Shown here in pieces: positions 31,870-43,810 of a stretch of 64,000 nt of DNA. The notes below the pieces were generated by a model. That model had not been told where the DNA came from. It ran no database searches and saw only the letters and a list, made by a program, of their open reading frames with translations. Every line of letters begins with the position of its first letter. The stretch's first letter is position 1. The position numbers and the translations under genes are program-made. Source of the DNA: Rhineura floridana (taxonomy: Eukaryota > Chordata > Lepidosauria > Squamata > Rhineuridae); NCBI RefSeq assembly GCF_030035675.1, contig NC_084499.1, positions 18,994,739 through 19,058,738 on the forward strand, in the 5' to 3' direction.

Positions 31870-32530
31870 AGGTTGCAGAGGAAGGCTGACCTACCCAATA
31901 TTAACCCAAATTCATTCTGTTATGCTGATCATCTGCCATGGGACTGGAGCCAGGTTCCATTGTTTCCCCCCCCAGGGGATCAGGCCGAGGGCTCTGAGCC
32001 AGAAGGGGGAGTGCGTGCAGGGCTAGCCCCTGAAGCATGTCTGCAGGATGAGTCCAGGGCACCAATGCCCCTCCAGCCTGAGGATGTTGCATTGCTGCCT
32101 TTAGACTCTGAGGAATCCATCGCAGAAGCTCTGCTACAACCAGAGTATCTCTGCTCTCTGTGGAGGCTGGCCCACTGCCCCATCAAACTGTTGCCCCCCT
32201 ACATGCCTGTCTTCTTACTTACAACCAAGCCAAGCGTGTGTGTGTGTGTAGCATGACCTATCTGCTCCTCCTCCTGAATCTCACTGATGCCCTTGCAGAA
32301 CCCAGTCAGGAAGATGATGACTGATCTAGAATTGGTTAGCTCTCTTTGTTGCTGGTTTATGATCGGTTCGATTGGACTGAACCAAACCCATGATTGGGCT
32401 CAGGGTGCGTCTGCTGCTGGTCTCCTGCTTTCCCCCCCGCCAGTCCCAATGGGTGCCACTGTGATACTCGGAGGCCGCCTACCTCTCCTATCACTGTGGT
32501 ACTCGGAGGCTGCCTGCCTCTCCCTAAACT
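31870..32530 (+). mobile_element. Possible LTR-type element remnant (fossil), unclassified
   Basis: The block near 32285-32400 resembles that at 10590-10690. The left part is GC-rich and of unknown class. Old and degraded; assignment uncertain. Confidence 0.3.
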
Positions 32531-32689
32531 AGAAAGGGGTGCCCTCTCTCATCCTCCGTGAGTTTCCCAGAGGCTGCAGGGTTGGGGCAGAGACTGTGTT
32601 TAGTGCCTTTTGGGGCTACATTCTCACAAAAGCAACATGCCAATAAGAGCAAGGGTTGACATAAAGGCATGCTCAGAGATCAACCTACC

Positions 32690-32815
32690 ATGAGGAAGGT
32701 TCACATGTTGCTGATCTACAACTCCCATCATCCCTGGCCATTGGCTATGCTTGTTGGGGCTGATGGAAGTTCAGCATCTTCTGGAAGGCCACAGGTTCCC
32801 CAGCCTTTACAACAG
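32690..32815. mobile_element. MITE-P relative
   Basis: 'acaactcccatcatccctgg' and 'ctggaaggccacaggttccc' mark the family. Confidence 0.55.
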
Positions 32816-32949
32816 GGAATTCCACAGTTCTTGGGGCCACCACCAGTAAGACATCTTTGTGCGAACTTAACCAATCTTGATGGTGGGCACTCAAAGTCCC
32901 CCTATAGCAGACCTTGGCATATGTGGCAGGATTGAAGGCAAATCATCAG

Positions 32950-34947
32950 ATAACTAGGGCTGGGTTCTTAAAATAATGAAGAAAAGTCATTTTCAAGCAC
33001 TGATCATGGAAGAATTTCAGAGTGAAAAAGATGGAGTTGAAAATATAAGGCTAAATATAGTTTACTTTCCAGCAAACGGGAGACAGCAGAGCTGATCATA
33101 AAAAGGGTGGGTGATGCGGAGTTCAGAACAATTCTGGTAAGGACAGAGCTCGCCGTGCGTCACGGGCTGTTAGGCGTAAGAGTCAATGTTAATGGAAAGA
33201 CAAGAGTTCTGCAAAACTGAAGCCCTCCAAGTTGGTTCTGGATGCCAAGTTCTCCTCCACTGAGTTTCCTGCAGCTCTTTTAATGCAAGGGTGGGCTGGG
33301 CAGGAGAGAGAGAGATGAAAAATCGATGGCTAGATTTGGTAACATTTCAAGCACTTAAAGACTTCTTCCTCGACACCAGACTGCTTAGGAAAAACCCAGC
33401 TTCGCAAGGCGCCATTCTTAATGGCCGGCCCAGTTTCGAGGGCCTTGCAAAGTCAGTTTTGCCCCACCCACTCGATATTAAAAAGGAAAGGGGGGGGAAG
33501 GCTGCGTGAAAGCAGAGTTCCATAATTCATATTATGGGTATTCCACTAGGGAGTCACTCTCATCTGTACTTACAGATACATTTAAAGAAAATGCACATCC
33601 TCTGCTCTCCTCTCCCTTGAACCATTTACGGCTCTTGGTCGGGTGAGCCACAATGCTCCCGTCTTCAATTAAGGGACACCTTTGGGTTCATTATCACACA
33701 ATTGCTCCCTGAGAAACCCACCAAATGCTCTTTTGGCAAGGAGCACAGGAGATGAATTAGAAGGAAGCCTTCTCTATAATGTCTCCTCTCTTATTCCCAT
33801 CTCCATCATCAGCGTTTATACCTCCTCTCCCTGTGGCATATCAAGCCCCCCCCCTCTGCCCAAGTGGCTATTACCATCCCATCTTTCAATATGCGCCTCT
33901 CGATTCTCTGGAGGTGTATTTAAGAGATGCCATATCTCTCCCTCCCACCCCCCCTTCCGGCTTTCAACAGGGCCTCCGAGTTGCCACTTTTGCAGATGGG
34001 GTCGTCTTTTTTTTAAAAAAAAGAGAGAGAGCATATGCCATGGGAGGTAGATGGGTGGGGTGGGTAGGAGAGAGGAGAAAGCCTGATTGTTGTGGATCTC
34101 AAAAAAAAATTTTTTTTTTAAAGCAAGATCTGGGAAACTAGTTGAAGTTTTATCTACACCCGGGGAGGTCGAACACCGTAAGAAAAAAAGAGAGGCTTGC
34201 ACCCCCTCTCAGTTGTTTTCGTAAGCGTCCAAGGCTCAGGAGGAAAGGGGGGCTGGGAGTAATATAAGTGGTGGTGAGGACACCCACACGGCTATGCCAA
34301 GAGTGACAGCGATGCAACTCTTCCCCCACCCCCAGTTATATGCTGCCAAGAATTTGGGGATGCAGCAGTGATTTTACAGCAAAATCCAAACGACCACCCA
34401 AGAAGAAGTCTTACTGGATTCAATGGGGCTTACTCACAGGTAAGTGGGGGAGGGCCCCCCCAGGATTTGCAGCCCTAGTTAGAAGCATGAAGGGTGGTGG
34501 ACCGAGAGGAAGAAACCTATGCAACCCTCTCCCCAAAAGCTCAAGTTGCAAAGAGCAAAACTCAAAGCGTCTCTGCCCAGGAAAACCCTGCTTATAAAAT
34601 GCTTCCCTTTAGGTGAGGGACTTTTGCCCCGAGGGGCTGTTCCTTAACCCCCACAACACCTTCCTTGGGGGACAGAGAGAGAGAGAATCGAAAACCAGTC
34701 TTTGCGGATATGGGGTTTCAAGCGACTCTTGGGTGTCACATTTACGGAGAGAGTTCATGAGGCAAGGGAAGGTTCCCCAACTGGAGCTGCCACAACGAAG
34801 CCTTTAAAAATCACTTTCACAAACAAGCCACACACTTGCCCGCCTGCCCCCCCTGAAAGCTAAAAGAGAGAAGACGGAGGGTTATAGTTTCAAATGCTGG
34901 AAAAGGAGAAGTGATCAAACAGACTTTAATACTTAACCCACAAGTTG
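32950..34947. other. 3' flank of FUBP3, unassigned
   Basis: Mostly single-copy sequence with short homopolymers (34010-34030, 34100-34120). A short MITE-like piece ('cactggattcaatggggctt' type) is near 34405-34445. No gene is recognised. Confidence 0.45.
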
Positions 34948-36512
34948 CCTTGTGGAATTTTTCTTTTTTATTATAGAGAGAGTGTAAAATGCAACTGTCA
35001 GTCAAATAAAAAGAACAATTCTTTTGCTGTTGTTTAAAACACATCATGCTCAACATTATCCAATTGTGTTTCTGTATAGTTAGACATTTCAAGCATTATA
35101 AAGAAATAAGGAGGTGGGTAAAGGTTCCTAGAACAATAACTTCAGTACAATTCAAAACGGAATGTCCCGCAGGTCAATTAAAAATGTCAAGAAAAAATAG
35201 CTTTACTTCCGTTATTTTTTTTTCTCTCCTTTAAAAATACACTGTTATCTGTACAAGAAAACACTACAGTAAACATTGGAAACCATATTATCCCTTTTAT
35301 TAAATCAAAAAATTATTTAGCGCATACCTGTGGTTAATACTAGATTTCATTTTATTTCTCTAGGTAAATTTTGACAAATATTAAGATAAGAAAATACTTA
35401 AAAACAAAACCAAAAAAAATGGGGATAGGGAGAAAAAGCAAACACACACCCTGGAATTAAAAAATAGTTACTACTATTTCATACGACTTAATGTTCCACA
35501 GTGTTTGTTAAAGATACTAATAGCAGTTTTCATCTTAATATTAAAAATAACAGTATTTATTTCTGAAATAGACAAAAGGTATTTTTGTTTGTTTGATTTT
35601 TAGACAAAGCTTGGAGGTCTTAGATACACAAATGCAACCAGCAGTGGAGACGTAGAAAGCAAAATAGTATTGCTAAAAAAAATTAAACACATTGTTTTTA
35701 TATTACCCCTTTAGATCTCTAGAAATTATACAGCCCCCTACAAAATTCCCCCCACAATAACCAGCCTGACAGCAAACAGTAACTGTCGTGATAAAGAATT
35801 CACATAATTAATTACAATACATACCATAGTTCAGTTTCTTTTTTTAAAAAAATGCAGTAAAATCAAAAAAAGACAGCCAAGGTACAAGAAATTAGAAGTA
35901 AAATATTTAATGAATTTACATATTTAAGAATATTTAAATACTGTTTTTTAAAAATTTCATTTTTTTTTAGAATTTGTTACATACCACCTAAGACTTCCAA
36001 GCCTTTTTCTGTTACAACAGAAAAGATTTAAAATTAAAAACACGAGGAGGAAGAGGGGGGAAATACACACACGCAAAAAAAAAACACTTGTTGAAATGTC
36101 ACAGCTCTGGGGTTACGTTTTGATGACGGCTGTTCACTGGCTTCTCTCCAAAAAAAAAAAAAAAAGGATCCCGGAGTCTTGCTTATTGTTTTTTCCTCTT
36201 CTTTTTTTCTTACAAATTTGGAAACGAAAAACCCGGGGGGGGAAATAATTAAACAAAAACCATAGAATTACCCAGCAAGTCCATAAAGTTTAGTACATTA
36301 CTAATTGTTCCTGATTCTTAGAAAAAGTTCAGTATAGATTATCCTAAACAACTAGTGTTTCACCAAAAAACAAAAGAAAAGAGTCTTCATCAAAATGTTG
36401 CAAATCTAGAAACCTCTGTTACAAAAAGGTTTGCTTCCACAATGATTCCAAGAGAGAAAGAGAGGGAGGGGGGAAGGAAAACAAAAGAGTCGAATATGTT
36501 GTTCTACTGCTC
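34948..36512 (-). CDS. FUBP3: FUBP3 last exon: Glu-Gln-stop plus 3'UTR
   Basis: After acceptor TTTACAG the exon reads GAGCAGTAG (36512-36504), encoding the family's C-terminal EQ and stop. The remaining 1.5 kb is AU-rich 3'UTR. An AATAAA on the minus strand (34972-34967) is the best polyadenylation signal, with cleavage predicted near 34948 ahead of a GU-rich stretch. No repeat element is recognised inside the UTR. Confidence 0.88.
34967..34972 (-). terminator. FUBP3: FUBP3 polyadenylation signal
   Basis: AATAAA on the minus strand with downstream CTTGTGGGTT as a GU-rich element. Other AATAAA-like sites exist further up the UTR, so alternative ends are possible. Confidence 0.6.
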
Positions 36513-37799
36513 CTGTAAAGAGGAAAAAGAAAAATCTGCATAAGGAAAACTTTCAGCAAAACTAGTAGACCAAGAGAGAAACCTGGTTTGATCTGACCAA
36601 AAAGACATGTCTAGATTAGGGGTGGCTAATCTTTGGGCCTCCAGATATCATTGGACATCAACTCATCAGCCCCCCCCACATCTAGCATGGCCAATGGTTG
36701 AGGGATGATGGGAATCCTGGAACATCTGGAGGGGCCACAGGTCCCCCACCCGTTCTAAGGAGGAGCATGCCCGACTGCAATGAAAGAGATGGAAGGATGC
36801 CTCCTTATTTAGAAGAGGCATTCCCTTGTGTGTGTGAGAGAGAAAGGGAATGAGTCTTCTTAGTTCACGGGTGGGGAAACTCTGGCCCTCCAGATTGCTG
36901 TTGGACTCCAACTTCCAATCGGCCCCTGTGGTCAGTGGTTGAGGGATGATGGGAATCCAGCAACATCTGGACAGCCAACAGGCCTCCTCCCTCTGATCTA
37001 GGCTGTTTGCCACTTCTGGCCAGCCAGATGCTTCCAGTCCCCCCCCCCATTTCTTGGCCCCTCACCAACTGCTATATTGAGGAGCAGTGTACTAAGGTGC
37101 TAGGGTGGGGCACAGGTGGAGCAGGGAGTTTGTTTTCATGCCCTGCCCGTGTTACAGACTTCCCAGAAGAGTTGGTTGCTGTGCAGAAAACAGGATGCTC
37201 TCAGCATCACCAAACTCCAAGGGATGGTGTGAGGTCAGGCCATGTATGTTTTATGTCACCTTTAGCTTATTATTATTATTATTATTATTAAATAAAGCTC
37301 AAAGTGGCATATATTGCTGCCTTTGTGGGTCTTGGCTATGTTAAGCCCAAATGATTAATTCTCTTTGCTAAGTCAATTAGCACCTGTTCCCATTATTTCA
37401 TGACCAAGTAGTCTAAGTTGATAGTGAAGTATTAGGAAGACTCTGGGGTTGTATCCAAATGAGTTTCACTCAGAACCAGCACTGGATAGCAGCCTGCTTC
37501 CCTTTTGTATTGCACTAATGTTGGCCAGGGAGATGCTTTTTGAAAACTTTTTAAAATTCCACCTGTGATACCTGCAGTGTCTTCAACAACTCACATCAAC
37601 ACATTACTAAATATTTCTTCTACTTTACTTTTTGGGCTTTTGTGGCTTGGATTGTATGGCAACATGTTGTATCTTTGCACTTTCAAAAGTAAAACACAAT
37701 ATTGTTATACTACGGCTACTCATAGGTATGCCATCACTATAAACGTGGAACTCTATAGAACTCCCTCCCACTAGAAGTCAGACAGGCACCATCCCTGCT

Positions 37800-37995
37800 T
37801 AAAGCCATTTCTTATTTCAGGAGGCCTTTGCGTCACAAATGGTTTTCTGATGTGCTTTTATTGGTTTTGACATTCTGAGATTTTAAAGTTTCCTGCAGTT
37901 TTGAGTTACGTTTTAAATTTGTACATTGCGTGTTTTTATCGCTATAAGCTGCTTTGAGACCTAATATGGTGGAAAGCGGGATATACATTTTAAAA
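37800..37995 (+). mobile_element. CR1/L2-group LINE 3' end
   Basis: 'gctataagctgctttgagac' and 'tggaaagcgggatatacatt' end a TTTAAA-rich UTR. Confidence 0.7.
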
Positions 37996-38224
37996 AGAAA
38001 AAGTCTACTGGGTTATATCCATAGGGTTTGGTACTGCTCCAAGTTATTGAACTCTGTAGCAGGTGACCTCAGGATTGTTTGATCAAAAGGCAGAGGTAGA
38101 AAACTTCAAACATATAATGTTCCCCTTTGCTCTCATGGCGAATAGCTTCTGAGAGATCTATTTCTCCATAATCTCCCTCTGCATTCCTAAGGAAGCTGCC
38201 TGTTGAACAACTGAGACAACAAGG

Positions 38225-38720
38225 ACCACAAAGTCCACACATATTACAACAGTTGAAGTGGCCCATCCAGTCCAGCATCCTGTTCTGACAGCGGCCGACC
38301 AGATGTCCCAACGGGAAGCCCGCAAGCAGGACCTGAGCACGACAGCAATTCTCCCCTCCTGTGGTTTCCAGCAACTGGTATTCAGAAGCATCCTGCCTCC
38401 GATACGTGGCAGAGAGTAGCCATCGAGGCTAGCAGCCACTGACAGCCTGATCCTCCACGTATCTGCCCAATCCTCTTTTAAAGCCATCCAAGTTGGTGGC
38501 CACCACTGCCTCATTCTGTGGTAACTATGTGAAGTGTGAAAAAGTCCTTTTCTTTTGTCTGCCCCAAATCTTCCAGCATTCTGGCAATTGATTAAAAATT
38601 AAAATTCTGCTTTGAATGTCCATGAGTTCCAGTGTTCTGACAAGAGGGAGAAAAACTTCCCTGTCCACTTTCGCCATGCCAGGCATAATTTTATACACCG
38701 CTATCATACCACCTCTTACT
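38225..38720 (+). repeat. R3 repeat, fullest copy
   Basis: Runs from 'gtggcccatccagtccagca' through 'cagcaactggtattcagaag' and 'agccatccaagttggtggcc' to 'gccaggcataattttataca'. This sets the family length near 500 bp. Class unknown; no terminal repeats seen. Confidence 0.75.
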
Positions 38721-39873
38721 CGCGTTCTCTCTAAACCAGCAGTCTCCTACATTTTTCCCCTGTGGACCGCTTGAAAATTGCTGAGGGTCCTGGCAGGAAT
38801 TCACTGTAATGCACTGCATCAGATGCTGTACAGTTTTAATTGTATTTCTAGACATACTGTAGACTGCCTGAATGAAGCTTGTTGACCACTGGTGGTCCAT
38901 GGAACATGGTTTGGGAGGCCCCACTCTAAACTAAAAAGCCACAAATGCCACAACTGTTCCTCATGGTGAATCTTGATTTAATGTATCCCTGTACTGTACA
39001 ATTAGCCCAGAAATTTCCAAACTGTTTGTCACAAAGGAACACTTAAGTGTTGCCAGGAGAAATAAACTAGCGGTTCCAATTATCCCAAAGTACGCATCCA
39101 CAGAGGAGGCTGCCCACTGTGTCTCTGCATAAACCACTGTTCTAGCTTCACCTCCTTCCAGCCTCCTCCAATTAGAATGGGTAATTTTGTTTGGTCTCTG
39201 CATGAGAAATGATTGTTATAGAGTGTCTAAATGCCCCAGAGAGACAGCAGAACTATTCCACAGCAGAGGCTGCCTCTGCCTGAGTCTCTGCTCTGGGCTT
39301 GTCTCCACGTAGAGACCCTGCTCTGGTCTTGTCTCTACAAGACACAGCAGAACAGTGACTCATAGAGAAACACAGGGACTGGTAATTCTCAGTCTTTCAC
39401 TCAACCCTAAAGTGAAAGAGTGAAGCAGTCCTCCAATTTTAAATCAGAAAAAGTGAGAGCAAATGAGCCTCAGCTCTCAGAAATTTGGGTCACACAGAAT
39501 TAGCTGCTTGCCAAAATGCAACTCATTACCGGGGAGCACAAATTATACCACTGAAAGCTGCCCTAACAGTTGTGCCTTTGCTTTCTCTAGGTCCAGAAGA
39601 GGCTAATCCCACCGTGGCTAAACTAAGTATGGAAAGCAGCCACTCGCCTGGGGCAACTTCAGAATTTGTTCCAGGTGACCAGGCAGAAAACATTTCAAGA
39701 ACAGGAAGGAGGTTCATTCTTTTTTTGGGGGGGGGTACTAATGAGCCACACAAGTGATTTAACAGATAGACAGGCTACTTGTTTCTGTAGGAACTGCTTT
39801 CAAAGCTGAATAGTATAAGGAACAGCCACCGGGAAAGACGGCCGAAGATACCGCAGAGGGAAGAAACACTCAC

Positions 39874-40001
39874 CTGGCTGTGGGCCTGAGCTTGCCCTAA
39901 TGTCTGCCCGTAATAAGCAGCTTGCTGTCTGTAATACTCTGCCCAGGCCATCGTATAGTCTGGCTGGGAGCTTGCTTGAGAAGCAGCAGTGGCAGCATGA
40001 C
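39874..40001 (-). CDS. FUBP3: FUBP3 exon: second Tyr motif
   Basis: Encodes [20 protein letters not shown] and [20 protein letters not shown] plus SQ, with the [13 protein letters not shown] Tyr motif of the C-terminal activation region. Acceptor CCTCCAG, donor GTGAGT. 128 bp; the two leading bases complete a split Ser codon. Confidence 0.95.
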
Positions 40002-40164
40002 CTGGAGGAATAGAAAGGGTGGGTGGGGGTACCACAGACAGAGCCAGGTGTCAGAGGAAGCAAGTAAGGAAATGCTCCAAGGTGAACCCAGGCACAGGAC
40101 CTGGTGCAGACACAATGCTTGGTTACCCCGGTTAAGGTCCCAAACATTCACAGCGCGAGGAAGA

Positions 40165-40300
40165 GCCACAGCTCAGTGGCAGGGCCCCTGCTTTGCGTGC
40201 AGAAAGCCCCAGCTCAGTCCCCAACAGCATCTCCAGGTAGGGCTGGGAGAGAGCAGCTGCCAGTCAGAGCAGACAATACTGGAGGAGGTAGATCCATCCC
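40165..40300 (+). repeat. tRNA-Ala-derived SINE
   Basis: 'gccacagctcagtggcaggg' head and 'catctccaggtagggctggg' body. Confidence 0.8.
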
Positions 40301-40334
40301 TATGCCGCCTGGCAAGCAGAGAGGTGTGCCTAGG

Positions 40335-40500
40335 CTGTTCTTATTTATTTCTTATTTGATTTATATCCCGCCGTTCCTCCCAGTAGGAGCCCAGGGTGGC
40401 AAACAAAAACACTAAAAACACTTTAAAGCATCATAAAAACAGGCTTCAAAATATATTAAAAACAAAACGACTTTAAAAATATTTCTTTAGAAAAAGCCCT
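40335..40500 (-). mobile_element. CR1/L2-group LINE 3' end
   Basis: Reverse of 'gccaccctgggctcctactg' and 'ggaggaacggcgggatataa' with an A/T-rich tail. Confidence 0.75.
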
Positions 40501-40934
40501 TCGGTGCCAATGCCGTGCTCCATCGCATGTTCAACAGAGGCAGACGGCTTGCAAACCAAAGCGCCAAACACCCGTTTAGCCCTTAGCTGCTCAATTGCTC
40601 CGGGGGCAACCTATCGGGAGAGCTCTCAGCTCTTCTCCGCCGCCGCAGTCCGTTTCCCACTCAGAGGAGAGCGGGAAGAACACTGGCTTGCCTCCAATGT
40701 TAGTCCTACTCAAGAGCAGACCCACCGAAATGAATAGGCACGGCTAAATGAAGCCCGTTCACTGCGCAATGGCTTGCGTTCCTACTTGGAGAAGACCCAC
40801 CGAAATGTAATGAACCCAAGTTAGTCACGTCTATTAATTTCAGTGGGTACACTTGTAAGACTAGCGTCAAATACCACCCAATGGGTCCATTCCAAGGAGA
40901 TCTTAGTTGGATGCAACCCACTGTTTTGGGAAAG

Positions 40935-41430
40935 GGACCGTAAGAATGTAAGAAGAGCCTGCTGGATCAGGCTAGCGGCCCACCTAGTCCAGCCTCCTGT
41001 TCTCACAGTGGACAACCAGATGCCCATTATGGGAGGCCAGCAAGCAGGCTCTGAGCACAGGGACACTCTCCCTTCCTGAGGTTTCCAATGACTGGTGATC
41101 AGATAGACTGCCTCTGAGTATGGAGGTTCCATTCTCAGCTACAAGATCTGCTGGATCAGGCCAAAAGGGGTCCATCTAGTCCAGCATCCTGTTCTCACGG
41201 TGGCCAGCCAGGTGCCCATTATGGGAAGCCCTCAAAGCAGGACCCGTGAGAGCAATGCTACCCACTTGCGATTCATCCCAGCAACTGGTTATTCAGAGGC
41301 AGCCTCTGACAGTGGAAGCCGTGCAGAGCCATCATGGCTACTAGCCACTGATAGCCTGATCCTCCTTCGTGAACTTGTCTAATCCTCTTTTAAAGCCATC
41401 CAAGTTGATGGCCATCATTGCCTCCTGTGA
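40935..41430 (+). repeat. Two R3 copies in tandem
   Basis: The core 'gctggatcagg' to 'cctgttctcac' occurs at about 40960-41010 and again at about 41150-41200. The second continues to 'agccatccaagttgatggcc'. Confidence 0.75.
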
Positions 41431-41735
41431 GGGCAAATTAATAGTTTAACTCTGCGCTGCAAAGTTCTTTTAGGGAGGGATTTTTCTGCTCCACAATTCC
41501 CGTGGCTTCGGTTGTGCCCTTCACGTTCAGCCTGCCAGGCACGCCCAGCCTTGGGCAAGGGTTTGGAGCAACTGAGATTAACCAGACTGTGGCTCTGAAA
41601 GTTGCTATGCTGGGGCGTGAGACCCCCTTCATTCCTTTCCCTCTCCTTCGTGCAATAAAACGTGTGCACTCTAACCACAGTAACACGCTGGGCTCTTCCT
41701 AGGACACACACACACAAACACACAGTTCTGCTCAC

Positions 41736-41807
41736 TTTGTTTCTTGTAATAATCCTCCCACGCCTTGCTGTAGTCGGGTTGGTTGTTCTGCTGTTGGTTC
41801 TGCTGGC
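41736..41807 (-). CDS. FUBP3: FUBP3 exon: first Tyr motif
   Basis: Encodes QQNQQQNNQPDYSKAWEDYY then KKQ: a Gln/Asn stretch followed by the YSKAWEDYYKKQ motif. Acceptor GCGTAG, donor GTGAGC. Ser codons are split at both borders. Confidence 0.95.
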
Positions 41808-42354
41808 CTACGCAAGACAGGGGGAAAAGTTGCATGGGGAGGTGCAGGGAACGGCGCTTCTTGCTATAAACACAACGCTAGCCCTGCAAGGTTGACAAGA
41901 AGGCCCCACCCCCTCCAAACATGCTGGCTCTCTCAGATTTGCCGGGGGGGGGGCACATGAGAGCTGGGGAAGGCACTCTTGACCCCTAGGGACCCTGGAA
42001 TGTGGCTATTTAAATGAAGAAAATAAAATTAATCCCCTGAACTGTTTTTCTTTACATTTGAAAGACTGGGGTGGGAGACCCAGGAAGCGGCCAGGATTTA
42101 GCACTACAGGAACGTCAACTGCTGCAGGTGCATTTGTGGCCAGCTCCTCCTCCTCCAGTTCCTCCTATTCTTCCTGCGCCCTCAAGACGCACATTTATGA
42201 AGATGGCATTATGAGGAAAGAGGCTCACGGCGGGAGGAAGGCCAAGCTTCAAAGACCCTCCAGTAACCAGTTTTGCACAGCCGGTGGAGCTCTGCCCTTG
42301 CGCATTTGTGACTGTGTTTCGGAATGTTCAAAACTGGTTTTAGAATACTTTTCT

Positions 42355-43440
42355 TTTTTCTTGTTATTTATTTATTGAATTTATATCCCACCCTTCCTTT
42401 CAGAAGGAGCCCAGGGCGGCAAACCAAAACACTAAAAGCTCTTGAAAACACAAGCAGGACCCGAGTGCGAAAGCGCTTGTGTCGCTTGCGATTCCCAGCA
42501 CCGGGCACACAGAGGAATACTGCCCCCGACAGTGGAGGCAGAACCTAGCCACTGACAGTCCTCCATGAATTTGTCTAGTCCAGTAGTACCTGACCTTTTT
42601 CCTACCAAGGACCGCTTGGGAAATTGCTGAGGGTCTTGCCAGACCACTTAATGCCTTTTTTCTGCCTGTTGCAGCTGCTGTAATGCGCCGTGCTAGCTGC
42701 GTATGATTTTCTAATTGCAGCTTTGTTGCTCCTTTTATTTCTTGTGCTGTATTTTATTGTTATCACAATTTACATTCCGCAGAATCCATACATTAGTACA
42801 ATAATATACAGTATCAGAAATAAAAGCTATCTTCGACTTTCCTCTTTCAACAAGCCTTTTAGGTTGAGACCTATCCCAGACTGCGTCTGTGTTAGAGTTG
42901 ATTAATATGTTCTTTAATAATGTTTTTAACCCTTTTTTAAAGTTTTTTTTTTAAACGTTTTTAAGGCTGTTTTGTTTTAATGTATTCTAAGTTCTGTTTT
43001 TATGATGTTTTAAAGTGTTTTTAGCGCTTTGTTTGCCACCCTGGGCTCCTGCTGGGAGGAAAGGCAGGATACAAATTAAATAATAATAAAATAAATAAAA
43101 TTAACAAATCAGTACGGATATTTAAGAACATAAGAAGAGCCTGCTGGATCAGGCCAGTGGCCCATCTAGTCCAGTATCCTGTTCTCACAGTGGCCAACCA
43201 GGTGCCTGGAGGAAGCCCGCAAGCAGGACCCGAGTGCAAGAACACTTTCCCCTCCAGAGGCTTCCGGCAACTGGTTTTCAGAAGCATGCTGCCTCTGACT
43301 AGGGTGGCCCATATTTAATGGGGACGTGCTCTGGATTGCCTAAATGACGCTCGGAGACCACTGGTAGCCCACAGTCCACAGTGTGAGGAACCTCTGGTCT
43401 AATCCCCTTTTAAACCCCATCCAAGTTGGATGCCTAGCCA
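42355..43440. repeat. Repeat cluster in FUBP3 intron
   Basis: In order: CR1/L2 LINE 3' end, minus (42355-42445); R3 piece (42450-42580); hAT-MITE remnant (42585-42720); CR1/L2 LINE 3' end, plus (42830-43110); R3 (43125-43300); MITE remnant (43325-43405). Confidence 0.65.
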
Positions 43441-43733
43441 TGGTTTGGCTCAGTGTTCCTAGCAAACTGGGCCACTAGTGCCGTAGAGGACTCCAGATAT
43501 TGAAGAAGAACTTCCTCTAGAAGTCCAGGGGTGGAGGAACCTGTGACCCTCAGGAGTCACAGTCCAACAACGTCCAATCAGCCCCAGCCAGAACGGCCAA
43601 CGGCCAGGAAGTCCTGCAACATGCAGAGGGCATCTGCTTCCCCCATTCCTAAACCTATGGTGGACAATCAACTTAACTGGGCGATCCTTGTGCCACTGCC
43701 CCCAGGCCGGCGCCAAGATTAAGAGACACTTAC

Positions 43734-43810
43734 TTGGAACCTGCTGTCCAGGCTGCTGCCACGTCTGATAGGTGCCACCCCAACCCTGCGTCATGAACGC
43801 CTGAGGACCA
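43734..43810 (-). CDS. FUBP3: FUBP3 exon: GPQAFMTQGWGG linker
   Basis: Encodes GPQAFMTQGWGGTYQTWQQP and GQQVP, matching the family linker before the Tyr motifs. Acceptor CTCCGCAG, donor GTAAGT. Its first T completes an Asn codon from the preceding exon, so direct joining to 45369 keeps frame. Confidence 0.94.

Larger units (their letters stand above)
36513..39873 (-). other. FUBP3 last intron with repeats
   Basis: Contains MITE-P relatives (36610-36760, 36860-37000), a (TTA)n run (about 37266-37290), a CR1/L2 LINE 3' end on plus (37800-37995), the fullest R3 copy (38225-38720) and another hAT-type MITE remnant (38738-38925). No other exon is seen. Confidence 0.7.
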
